Of a stretch of DNA of 64,000 nt, positions 27,601 through 41,617 are shown piece by piece; within the stretch, counting starts at the first letter, position 1, and each line of letters begins with the position of its first letter. The notes under the pieces were generated by a model. It did no database searches. It was not told the origin of the DNA and worked only from the letters and a program-made list of their open reading frames with translations. The position numbers and the translations under genes were made by a program. This DNA is from Arcuatula senhousia (lineage: Eukaryota > Mollusca > Bivalvia > Mytilida > Mytilidae): contig OZ020303.1 of assembly GCA_963971305.1 (NCBI GenBank), positions 62,310,867 to 62,374,866 of the forward strand. Reading direction: 5' to 3'.

Positions 27601-30600
27601 ACTTTGAATGGAGCTTTGTCATTGACCCTGATACCCTTAGGTTGGATACCTCTACCAGTGGCATAGCACATCTTAGCATTGGAAGCTGAAAGATGTCAAC
27701 AAGATCTAGATTAGATTTTAACAGACTGGCACAATTTCAAATCTTAGCATTTTGTCAAGTCTTAGGGCAAAACATTATTGTCAAAACCTGGACATTTCTT
27801 CTTATTTAATAATCAACCTTCTAATAAATTATAATATTCAACTTTAATTAAAATCCTACTGAGTTATTCATGATTGGAAGTCTAACCATCTTCTAGGTGT
27901 AAGATGTTTCAATGAATACATGTACAACTTTATCACAGTATTTGGACTGCAATAGCAGCAGGAAACTTATCCTACCATGCAACCCAAAGTTCAGTAGAAG
28001 TCATACTGCAAACAAAATTATTTTGGTGGAAACTTTATTTCAAGTTTTTGTGATGAACAGTTAATTTTATGTTATTTATGCTAAAAAAAAATCATTGGTT
28101 GTACATTTTTTTTTAGTTTATTTTGGGTGATTTTTTTCTTTGCAAATTGCAAAATCAGCAGAAATAAATGGGTCAAAGAAAAAAAGTCAGTTTATGGAAC
28201 ATGTGTATATATTTTTCTATGTCATACCTGCTCCAACACCAACACCAAATGGTGACTTGGGAATCTGTTGTCCAGCAAAGTAAACATTGACAGAATGGAG
28301 TCCCTGTTCTAATGGTACGTACTCTACCAAGTATACACCATCCTTCTCTTTACCAGGGGCAAGGTTGATACTGGGACGAATGGTATCTTTACGGCCATGT
28401 GGATCCAAGATGACAACGTCTACATTGCCTTTTCCAGCTTCTATAAATAAATGACGGTATTCAGAATGAAATTTAGCACATGGTGGATTAGGATTGAAAT
28501 GATTTCATTATGCAGGATGATTTTTACTCCACAACACTTTATGCATATTCTAAAAGTCTAAAATCTCAGCAAACTTTTCTTATTAAATGCAAACTGTCAT
28601 TTATTCTTCTAAAACACTTGTCATGCTTGACAATAGAAAACTTCAATGAGCCAGTATTATCAACAGCTAAACACAAATCTATTTTTATTTGATCTTCATT
28701 CGTCTTGAAAACCATGCCTAAATAATACTGACTGTTATAATTCAACTCTTTACTCTAAACTAAAAGATACAATCACAAAATTTCAGATCTACATTGCTTT
28801 ATATGAATATATTCTAAATACATGCATGCATATGACTGTGCTTAAAAAATGACAAATATGACATGGTCGAGACATTTTTTTTAAACACTTTTACAAAGGA
28901 CAAACACAGGACAGTTTAACACAACACATTTTGGTAGGAAAATTGCTTTTACTCGAAAAAGGCTGAATAAAGGAAAAAGGAAAGCTGCTTTCTTTTAATG
29001 AACGCTAACAAACTTTACATGGAAAGCTCAGCAAATTTTATTATTTTTTCATAAAAATAACAAATATGAAAGCTAGCAGAATGAAAGCTTTATTTCTTTT
29101 GAAAATAATTCGATATCACAAGAAAAACTAAGAAACGCTACTCAAATATTTCTTGTAACTTGAAAACATTGATTATTTATTCATATGTTTTTTATTTCTT
29201 TTTCAATTTATTATCAAACGGTCACTTCAAACACACATCAAAGATATTGATAATGCTAGTTCTACATCTGTTAACATATAAAAAACACTATCTAAATTCT
29301 AGAATAATTTCTCATATTATCATGATTATAATCACTCTGTGCAGCTGTAAAAAGTTCAATATATTGCATGATGATAACATCAGATGAAAAAATAAAGTTG
29401 TAACTTCTTATTATGTATCTGCATTAAACAAAAATGCCCCAAAAATATATGGCTGCAAATTAATCAGAGAGGTTGCTTGAATTAAGTTTAATTTCATGTT
29501 TCACAATTTTCTGAATTTGTAAAATCAAAAATTATGCAGACACAAATAAAAAGTTTCACCAAAACCAGGATGTGCACATGTAAAATAAAGCAAGTGAGAA
29601 AAAATATGTGGATGAATTAATAAACATGTGAAATAAAGGAGGGCTTATTATATCTCCCTGAAGTACTCACCTTTCTTTGGAATTGGTGCACCAGAATCTA
29701 TTAGGAAAGCATGGGTAAGAGTCATGTATAAACTTAAACCAATGCAAAATTAAACCCAAGAAATCTTCAGGATGAAATTTCAGTTGGTGTTATTTCAAAT
29801 ATTTATTTTTACTAGTAAAACTGAAAGAATTCTGTTGAATTAACAAGTAGATCGATTTTTATGTGAACAGTTCCTGTATTTGTTTCAAAATTATCATCCT
29901 GGAAAAATCTTTTACCAAATAAAAGTAGCATTGTAAGGGTTTGCAAGTTATCCCTATAAAAAAACATTTATTATGAAGAAAATCTCAACAGAATATCAAT
30001 CTCTATTTTTTCCTTGAATATGAAAATGATATTGTTAGTTTGACTATATATACAAAAGCTTCAACAAAACTCAAAACACTCTAAAAATGAAACTAACATT
30101 CTTCTTTTTTTTCTCATTCATAAATTACAACAAACACATTCAATTTCTAAGTCACTAAATCTGTACCTTAATCATTTAAACTTTCTTAAATTTGTTGTGC
30201 AGTTTAATTTAATGCAAGTTAATTGTCATTTCAGAATCCTGAAAATATTTAATGAATTTCAGCATTTAAAGGGAAATATCCATCTTCCACAGGCAATTTG
30301 GAAAACATAAGTTTTTTTTTAAAGTGCAAATAATCATAAAGGGACAACTACCTACAAATTGCCTTTAAAATAAATAAGTCTACTTCATTTTTTTCCTTCT
30401 AACATAAAGCCATCATAAAACTAAACTTACTTTTGGTGAACACTTCAAAGTATGTCCTCTTTGAAGCAATAACACCTGTTTTCTCAAGACCAGGTCCTGA
30501 GGCAGTGACCTTGGAGGCATCCCCAGCGGCTCCTTCGACCTTGACCTTGAATGGACTTTTACTGATTTCTTTTCCACCAAATTTGACAATGACCTAAAAC

Positions 30601-33600
30601 ATACAAACATTTTTTTTAGATAAATTGTAACAAGATTAGAGTTATCTTTCTTATCATGCAATTTTTGACGTATATGAAAGATTTACACAGGTTGATTGTT
30701 TAAAGTAGCATGTTAAGAATCTAGCACCTGAAAATGGGCTGGACAGTAAGGGTTTTCACCCATTTTTACATACAAATGTACTTGTTTCAGAAGGGGCTTA
30801 TTTACATTAGGGCACCAGAGTGCCAACATTTAGCAAGTAATGAACAAACCTTATTACATCTAAGTGATCAAGACTTTATTTGTTTATAACCCACAGTGCA
30901 AGATTTATATCCTACTTCATCAAGAATAGTAAAATTTTTGACTAGGGATCAATATTGGTGCATCTACACCATGAAACTGACCACCTACAGGTAATCATCG
31001 AGGCCCCCATTTAAAATGAAATGTTGACGAATTAATTATCACCTGTAGCTGATATTTACCTTGTATTCTCCTTCTGTACTGGGTACATACACACATGAAT
31101 AGGTCATGTTTCTGTCTTTGTTGTCTACTGACTCACACTGAAAATTAATTAAGTAAAGTTATAGATACATAGAATCGTTAAATGGGACAATACAATGAAT
31201 ACAAAATCTTCAACAATCATGAATGTGTGTTCCATGAGTCTGATGGCCTGCTTGGCACATATTTATTGAAATTGTAAAGTTTTGAAAATTTTATGATGTT
31301 CAGGCTAAAAATTTCTGAAAAATAAAATTAATAAGCAGAAGAAAACCTGAGGTATGACGGACAGAAAAATTATATATCTCGTAACTTTGCAGGCCATAAA
31401 AAGAAGAGCAGCCTTAAAGAGTAAATAATACAGGCAGTTTTCTGTTATGGTATGTGATGCACCTCAATTTTTTTAACAAACAATTACCAGCATACAAGTT
31501 GGTAATATTCAACATGTTTATTTTTTTTTAACAATTATAAAAAGTCTCAAGTACATCAAATTCATAGTATTTGCAAACTGGAAAATTGTTTAGATAGTAT
31601 ACATGATACATGACAGTGTATACATGATACATGACAGTCTCGTTCTAAATTTTTATTCGCATTAATATATTTTTTTCTCGTTCACTAACAACTTTATTCC
31701 CACTTACTGGTTCTGGCTTTCCTTTGGGGTTCAGAACAGTGATCTCAAGAGATCCTTGACCAGCTGAGAATGTTTCTACTGTGAATCTGGCTGGGGCTCC
31801 AACCTGGTTACCCTTGGGCTCCAGACCAGGACCGTAGGCTCTGACACGGTTGGGGTTGAGTTTTGGACGGACTGGTGCTCCTGGCTTTAGTTTGGCCTTA
31901 GGGAACTGGGATAGATATGTCATCATGGACAGTTCATCAACCTTGGGGTTGGTCATTTCATCAGGTTTGATGAGCTGGAAAAGATAAATACATGAATAAA
32001 TAAAAAAGAACAAAGTTAAGGATATTGGCTCACATTTTACATGCTCCATACAACATTTGGAAGCCACTCTTTAAAATCTAACAAACATTTGGAAGCCACT
32101 CTTTAAAATCTAACACTTTTGATGCATTGAAGTCAATAAGGCAGAGAGATTTCCCAATGCCCACTATCTTTCATTCAGAATGTTCTACACAATTTCACTT
32201 GTTCATTTGAATGGCTGTGCAATGCATATTAAATTTCCATAATCTAGTATTTCAATAAAAAATGATTTTGGTGATACTGTTCATAAATCCAAAACTCACT
32301 GATTCTTGTTCCTTTATATTCCCAGTATCTAAATTGTGAAAGTTATTCCCTTCATCCTTAGGCATAGCCATTTTAAATACTTAGACAAAAAATGTATGTT
32401 AAATCCTCTTGTCTTTTTGACTTTTCTTGAGAAGTTTTATGGCCATTTTACAATCACCAAATATAGATTTTAAACACAATGTTTACTTTGAAGGTTCACT
32501 ATTATTTATGAAGTAGTGAAGAACTCCACCTTACAATTGAACTAAGGGCAAAGGTTATACTGAAATGGTTGAAAAAGGTTCTGTATCAAAAAGCTTTTAC
32601 ATGGTAAGGGTAAAGCATATACATGTTGTGATGAGTTTAAATCATGCTTTTAATGAATGAATAATGAACTTAGTATCAAGACACTACTTTCATGAACAAC
32701 TGAACATCAACAGTCTCTCCATACAACCTTGGAATATATATGAAGCCATTCCTCAGCAGATTTTTAGGTTTCTTATTTAAATTATACATGTGGTCAGGTG
32801 TCAAACTTTTTTTTTACCTGTGGAATATCTAGCCATTTCTCAGCGGCATCCATGGCCTCTTTGGCATTTTTCTTGGCATTCTTTGGGTCCCAGTCTTCCC
32901 AGTCAGGGCACAAACCTTAAAGTATAAAGACAGAGATTTGTAAGAAATAAAGAAAGAGAAAAGGATCATGTCATTTATTTTATAAACACATGAAAAACAT
33001 GATGCAAGTACTTATAGTAAACCTAGAAAACAAGAATATCATTCTAATGTCATCTTCGCTAGCCAAGGATCTCTCATCTTCATGAAGATGATAGCCGATC
33101 GAAACCCTTGCATGAAGATGAGAGATAGCCGATCGTAACCCTTGGCGATGTTCTAATGTTCATGTTCACCCATTGTTTGCTATCAAAGAAGTATTAAACT
33201 TAGGTCTGTAATGCTTTCAATGGTTTTTTTTTTTATACTTTTGTATGCCTTTAATATTATCTCCTGGCAATAGATACCTTTTGAAACATGCAATGAATAT
33301 TCAGCATTTGCCATTTTTAATGCAACCAACTTTGATACCTTGCATTTGTTAATCTTAGACCTTTAAAGACATACCTGGTCCAACAGCATCAACCAAGGCA
33401 CCAATAGCCTTTCCATTGTTCCAATCATCTTTAAAGTTCTTAATAGGTATGTCTGGACATTTACTCTGGACCCAGTTGAGCAGTTTCTGTTTGGGTGTGG
33501 GTCCTCCCTCGCTGGGTCCGGGCTCTTCGCCTTCCCACATGGGCATGGAGATGGAGTAATGTAAAATGAGGGTCCATATCAAACCAAGAATAAGTTTCAG

Positions 33601-36600
33601 GTTACCATCTACAATGTCTGATGAATCTGTAAAGAGAAAGAAGCACAGTTATAAATATTTCTACTGATGGCTCTTATCCAGTCACGTGTGTGAAAGGGCA
33701 TACTGGTACTGTTTGAAGTGATTAAGATTCATCATTTTAAAGAGGCCCTACATGTATGTCCTCTCTTCTTACAAGAAAACTCAACATGTAGGTTACATCT
33801 TGCTTGACAAAGGGCTGAGTGATAATACAGTTCATTTAGTGTTATGATTTGTATGTATTTAATACATACAAATCATAACACTAAATGATACTTTTTGGAC
33901 CTAACATTGAAGATATGACAGTGAATGATTTCAATGAAATATCCTCCCTGATAACTCGAATGATCCAAACCCTATCCGTCTTCGCATACTTCGGCGGGAC
34001 AGGGCTTGAACTCGTCCAATGGAAATTCTCCGTCACTCGCTGTCCAGTTCAGACAGCCAATCGCAATCCTTTTAATGATGTTAATTAATTAGTTGATAAG
34101 ATTAGTTTGATCTTTAATAAAACAGATGTGACAAAAAGGTGTGAATTATGTGATAATCAATAATAAATTAATGATAATTAATTTTATCTACACTGGTCCT
34201 AAGAATCTTTGGTCAACACAGTATGCTAACCTTACAAATTTTGACGAATTATTATCGTATGAGCATTCAGGCGTTAATGTAGCGACTGCAAGGAACGAAA
34301 TATAACGACTGTATTATTCGGGTTACCTCCCTGACAATGAAAGAAAATTTTATGCACATTTTTGCACCCCTAAAAAGTATTTTTCATTTGAAATTTTGTC
34401 TCTTTTTCACCCTTTTTTACGCCCTCAAAAATTATAAATTTTCATAGCTACAAACATTAATATTGGCAATATAAAATAAAACCCATTAATGACATATAGG
34501 TTATCAATATATATAGAATACCTAAAACATGAGATTTATAAATTAGTACCCCGCCCAAGGATATGCACAACCTGATGTAATTACTTTACTAGCAAAACAC
34601 AATCCATATGAATAAATTTACATATAAATTTTGGTTTATATCAGATGTTTTGTATTTTATCCTTTTACAAAAAAACTTTTAAATGTTAAAATGAAATAAA
34701 AGAACATTTGTATATATATGGTTTTAACTTAATCAACTTGATAAACAAAGACATTAAAAAGTTTTTATTGAACTTGTAAGTAAAAGCAGACCAATAATAT
34801 GATACCCTTTTTAGTAATACTGATGCTAATGATATATTTTTACCAATAAAAAGCTGTTGTCTAACCCTGAGGTCAGATGAAGTTAGGAGATATGAAACCT
34901 AATAAAATCATATTTGATGCCTAACCACCAATATTTTTTATGACAGTACAAAGGGGAATAACTCTAACCACCTTAACCAACCCACACAAAAATTGTTTAC
35001 CAAATTCCATTGAGTAAATACTTGAAAATTGATAGGGATTCAAGTGCACTTAATGAACACTTCCAAGGTGAATTGTTCAATTATGAATCAATTCATGTTT
35101 TGTTGATTGTGTATACTTATTACAGGATAATAGTAAACAATTAAAATATCAAGTAAACAGTTGACAACGCAAGAAACTCCCTTCCTACTTTTAATAGTTC
35201 AACATTGTTATTGCTCTTCCCATTTTAAATGTCTAAAGACAAACAATAATATTTAATTTCTTAACTCAATAACAAGACAGAAAAATAAGTAGGTACAATG
35301 TATATAAGTCAGCAAATTATGACCTCAGTGTTTTTTAAAGGTAGTTCAATAACAAATATGTACAGTAAATGCAGTTAAAAAGAGAAAACAATAATTCAAT
35401 AAAGGATAGTCATCAAAATATACATATACAGCTTATCCAAATAAAACCTCTTATTTCACCCATTTTGGTAATTTTTGTTTCTAACTTTGGTAATAATCTT
35501 AATTCTTACAAAAATCTATAGATTTCCAAAAAGCTAAAAGAAACAGTTAACTTTAACTTAGTCATGCAATCCAATGGAAATAATTTCAATGAAAAAGAAA
35601 AATGTATCATCTTAATCCCCGTCTCTTATTATATTTTTAAGACGCAGATCAATAAGATTGAGGTAAAAAGAATACTAAAATGTCCTAAATATTAACACCA
35701 TACCCTAAAAAGGTAATGTGAGCAAAAAACTTCAAAAGGTTCAAAAATAGATTCTTTGAAATGAATACTGAAATATTTTTTTAAACTAGAAAGACCACTT
35801 GCAAGTGGTTAATGTCAATAAAAAGATCATCTTATCTTCAAAAACACCCACACTTAAAGTATAAATACGTTTTGATGGCAATCTTGGAAAAACATTAAGA
35901 AATTTGCAAATTCCTCAAAATCTATCCTGCTGTGCCAATAGATCAGATTTTTCTCTTTTCAACATTAAATTCATATCATAATTCTATTCCACCCCCACTC
36001 ACAATATCCTATTTAGCTGCCAAAATATGTACATAATGTACTACGTCCTTGCACGTTTAGAATTATTACTCATACATGTAAATATTTTGACACCTTCTGT
36101 TAATGTAATAATGCACATATTTTTGTGTGTGTTTATACATTTTGATGCGCAAATTAAAGATCAAAACATGCTTGAGTATTATCTGGCAGAATCATGTGTA
36201 ATTGATTAGGAATCTTCATTACATAATCAAGGTTCTTCACAAAAGCTTCAATTTCTGTTTTGTCTACACCCTTGGCCTTTACCTTCATGAAATAATTTCG
36301 CTTTTGCAATCTGTATAATATACATGCAATTATTTTACATGAGTGCCTACAGCATTATGAATAATGTTCCATCAAACAATGCTTAACAGTCTGCAATAAA
36401 TGTTTCAATTTTTGATAAAACAAGAATATGTCCAAAATACATTATGCCCCATATCGCAACATTTGGGACAGAAGGGCAAACAAACTCGAAACCCCTACTT
36501 TTGTTGATGGGGCATATAAAAATCCCATCAGAATGAGAAACTTTTAACCACAATAGTAAGCTGCATACCAAATTTTGAGGTTACATGACTACCATAGATG

Positions 36601-39600
36601 GAAGCAGAGCTACATGTACATGTATTTGATGCAGAATTTAAAACTTGATCAGACTAATAGACAGACAGTCAAGATAATTTCAAAATACAACTTATTAAAG
36701 CAGTTTTCAAAAAGAAATCTTTGATTTGCTTGCAAAATTTTATTTAATTTTGAGAATTCAAAGCACCAAGAAGATTCCAATAAACAGGTGAAGATACTGT
36801 AATTCTTTTGATGAAATAATTAACATGTCAAGGTAGAAAGAATACTATGGTACAGCTGCACATAATAAAAAATCCCCTGAAATCATGAAGTAAACAAATG
36901 TTTTGATATAACAGGGAAGAAGCTAAGTAAATGGCAAAAAATCAATCAGTTGAGTGGTTAGTAGATGATTAAGGTAGATACTATCTTCTTCTGGGTTTTT
37001 CTTTAAAGTACTAGAAAAAGATAAAAGCGATGAGTTGTAAAAAACAGATCAGGATGAAAATTATTTACATCAATCATCATTATGTATGCAAGTCACTTAA
37101 GAGCACTTTTTCTTCAATATTTCATTGTTTTATGTTTGAAACAAATATATAAATTTGCAAATGCATGTTAGAACTTCTCACAGTTTAACAGTTATTATTG
37201 TTATTTCAAAAAATACAAAAAGGTACTTCAGGCACTTATTTCTTATGAACTCCTAGTTTGCTGGTACATAAAACATACAATATCACCATCAATTTAATAA
37301 AACTGTGGTTAGTATGAAAATGTACACTGTAAAATGAATAAATAGACCAATTTTTAATCTAAACTCTATTCTAATCCATCTGTACATAAATTTGTCACAA
37401 TCATAATACAACTTCTGTTGTTGTTCATGTTGTACATTGTATGTTTCAACTCTGTATTTATGTTTGTATTGTAAATGTATGCTGTTATCCCTAAGTGGGA
37501 CATGTTTGCATTAATAAAGTTTAAATATCAATTTACCATAAATGGCTCTTAAAATGTGAGAGGTCAGGGTTCATTTCAGTAAAAACTACACAGACATTTA
37601 TTTGTTTATGTTGAAACTGTATCTGTCTGTGACTTATGAACATAATTATAACCAGAGGGTTGGTTATTAGTAATACACTATGGCATGTCATTTAGTAGAT
37701 CTAAGAGATGGAATTTATGGCTTATCTTTCTTGAGGTACTAATCACACTAATTATCCTGAAGATTCTTAGCATCATCAACCAAAACGACCTGTTCTTACA
37801 TTATTTAGAAAGAATTATGATTTTTTTAGGTATGAGTGTTGCATTATCATGGAAAAGTTATGCTGAATGTCCTCATGGGGGTGGGGAGGGGCATAAAAAT
37901 GACGAAAGTTGGAAGAACTTCAAAATTGGAAAAGCAGAAAGCTCTCTACAGAGGACTCAGACACTTCATATGATCAGGATCCAAAACATTTGGAATTAAA
38001 AGGAGTTAAAACTTCTTTTAAAAGATCTATGCCATGACAGGATTTGACCTAATGTTACCAAATTAGGAAGTAAAGAAGATTGCTTGGAAATTCAAAATTG
38101 GGGGTACCAATTAGTGAAGTAATGAAGAGACCACTGGAATTCCAAACAGACCAGCAAGGAAATTGAATATGTAGATACCTTATAGATAAAATGAAGTAAT
38201 AAGATAGTAATAAGATAGATAGGAGACCACAAGAACCCAAAATTGCATACAAATTTGCCACTTACGAGATCTATTTGAACCTGAGACAATGTGATACAGG
38301 GGTATATTATCAGTTACAAAGTCAATATGACCCAAGATATTCATTAAAAATTTCCCTTATATCTGTGGGAATCCAAAACATCAAAGAATATCACCTGTAT
38401 CTATAAACTGTGATGCACTTCATAATCTCATGCTTAAGGTCATACCCAGAATATTTATACCAAGGCCAAACAAAAAAGTATGTGTGTTTACTGTCACATG
38501 CTGAAAAAAATTAGGGTTGGTAGGTAGGAAATTATTTTTTTTATATATATTTTTTTTTACCTTGAGTCTATGGGGGCAGCTTTGTGACTTTAACAGTGCT
38601 TAATGGAAAATGCTCAAAAAAACTTTAGGGTAGGGGGTAAAAATTAGGTAGGGTCGGGTGACAGTAAACTCACCTACTTTTTTTTTTGGCCCAACTGGAA
38701 TGTTCATTAGCCATGTATCAGTCAAAGTGAACACTGCCAACACCTTGTAAAATATCAAACCACCCATAAGATTTCGAGCCAAGAATAGAAATTTATCATA
38801 TAAGATATGCCTCAAAATAACTTACAGGCTGGCCATGTTGATAATTCAATATCATCAATATATGCATTTGTATTGAATACCACATTGTATTTATCATATT
38901 GTGTTTCAGATGCAAAGTGGATTTCAGTGGTTGGACCAAATTCCTTTCCTCAGAATTTTTCTATTATAATTTTTGTGCAGATTTAAAAAAAAAAGCTGGG
39001 TTGGAACTACCCTTTTCTTTTCTTAGTAACTCCACTGATTAAACTGCTCTCTAACCTCAAATCATATCAAATAAACACATACAATAAAGCCATCACCTTA
39101 CAAAGTTTGGGGATCAAAATATTAAAGGCAATTTCAATGAAAATATCTAATGCATTTTTATATCAATCTATATAACAAATTTGCATTCAATCAACAAAAC
39201 TCGACAATTGAAATTCTTCCCTTTATAAAAGATTATACAAGGATATGGTTTGTAACCTTAATACCCTATCTCATTGGTGTAAGGTGAATCTGCTTAAAAA
39301 TATCTGATCTCTAAAAACTTCATAAGTAAATATCAAAGATGTTTTTTATGTGTATAATATCTTTAGATCCATATCATTCATGAAATATTGGTTCTGTTTT
39401 ATATAAAATATAAGCCCACAAGTAAACAAAATCGATCAAAACTGCATTTAGTTTATAAATCTGTCCAGAAAAATACCAATTGATAGCTTAAAGAACTAGG
39501 TGGGGCTGTTTAAACAAGCTAAAACAAAGATTTATCATTTCAATTTATTTTGCAGATTAAAAGGTTTTTTTTTAATTTGAAGCACATGTATTTATTCCAA

Positions 39601-41586
39601 ATTTAACATGTTAAAACTTTTGTTGTTTAATCTCCTCCTGTGTTTTACCATGTAGAAAAAGAGAAAATGTCTTTTGTCATGGTCTGATTCTTGGGACAAG
39701 AGAAAACCATAAAAATTTTGGCTTGTTGTCTTAATTTGCATGCAGCATGTCATAAGCCAGCAAAAACTTAACTGAATAATTTTGATATAATGAGATGAAA
39801 AACTTTTGCTAAAAAGATAAGCAAGGTTCATTATAATCATTTTTCCAGCAGCAACCTTATATAATGCTATATCATCAGTTTGCTTGCCAACTTATGAAGC
39901 AAAACAATAAAGATAGATGGAGAATGCATATGTCGAAATATGATGTATCATATCTCCCCATACTATTGGGAAATGTGTTTCATGTAATTATAATCAAGTA
40001 CAATTACATTTACTAAGTATACAAGTAATGTACAGTTGTCAAAAGTAATGCTGTGATGAGCAATCAGAGCTAGGCAAAAACAAACAAATAGTTCCAGATC
40101 AAAAACCGGTGTCTGGTATCCTGCCAATGAGTCAAGGTCATTCAATGTACATGATTGGAAATAATTGCTGAACCTGCTGATTTTGATGCTTTTTCTTAAT
40201 TAAAAGAAACAGTTAGATCATTGAGCTACATGGTCAGTAGTTCACTCAGGTTTCTGTAATATAGGGCTTTAATTCAACTGAGTCCAGAGTCAGTTTACAT
40301 GCAAAGTTAGACACAAAATGTAATGAACATGAAAGAAAATTATTTTAAATGCAAACAAGAACATGTCCAAAAGACATAATGGCCCATCTCCCAACATTTG
40401 GGATGGACAGATGAATTGACAGACAGACAGATGAATGTAAAGACAGACAGACTAACAGACCCAAACACTTTTGTAGATTGGGCATAAAAGGCCATTTGAG
40501 TTTATCCTGTCAACTTAAGTGTTCATGTGAACAGAACTACCCAGCAAGAAACCATGACAAATGAAATATTGTTTTTGGCAGAAAATTTCCCAGAAAATGT
40601 CCTTCCTACAAGAGAAGCACCAAATTTCTCACAAGACTGTTTAACCTTCTTCACACCAAAGTACATCCTCCATACAGAGTGAACCCATTAGTTATGTGTT
40701 GACACAACCACTTAGTAAACCCAATGAATACATTATAAGCTTTTGTTTAGTCTAGGTAGGCTGCGAAATATGTTGTTCATTGAACCCATTCAGTATTGGT
40801 TGTCAAAAAATCTATCAACCAACCATCAACACATAAAAAGGAAATCATTTGTTGAAGCCAAGATTTAGGACCCCTGGAAGATTTACAGATACAAATACAG
40901 ATTTGTTGAATTAGTAAAGAATTCATTGAACTGTACCAGACTAGATCCCTTTTAAGGCTAGTCTGCATTTGCCACTGCTTGAAGCCTACTACTATGCACT
41001 AAAACACCACTGCATGTACTGGTCAGCAGACTCTACATTTAATGGTTAACATGAAAAGGCACCAGGGGCGGATCCAGAGGTCTATGAAAGGGGGGGTGTA
41101 ATTGCTAAAAATGTCAGATTTTGATGAAAATTTGAAGTTGCTTGGTCAATATTACACAGAAAAAAATTAATAAATTTCTAAATTAAAGGGGGAGAGGGCA
41201 TCTTAAGGGGGGGGGGGGGGCAGATGCCCCCTCCCTCCCCCTTGAATCCACCACTGGGCACCAAATCTATCATCATCCTATAAACTACTTATAATGTACC
41301 TATAAAGAGAGATCTGTAAATAAGCACCACTGCATATTTCGAATAGAATGAACATGACACATGTACAATGTAAGTTTAAAATAACACAAAGTACAATACT
41401 GTTCAATGTCATGTTCCTTATGGGTGGCCAGATCACAAACAAATTACTTACAGTAGACATGTTAGAGAGAAATTCATTTTCCATTCATGCATTCTATAGC
41501 CTTTAAATCAGGTCCAAATGAAGCGTATAATAACCTGAAACTGCTGAATCAAAACAGATTTTTGGCAATTAGAACCTAAATGTTCA

Positions 41587-41617
<31 letters not shown>

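Noticed and set aside
33990..34030. Possible tRNA-type B box (GTTCAAGCC on the minus strand) suggesting a tRNA or SINE head
   Set aside because: No matching A box at proper spacing and no cloverleaf could be drawn by eye.
37320..37345. TACACTGTAAAATG, like one end of the TACACTG elements
   Set aside because: No inverted partner was found nearby, so it may be a chance match or a lone relic.
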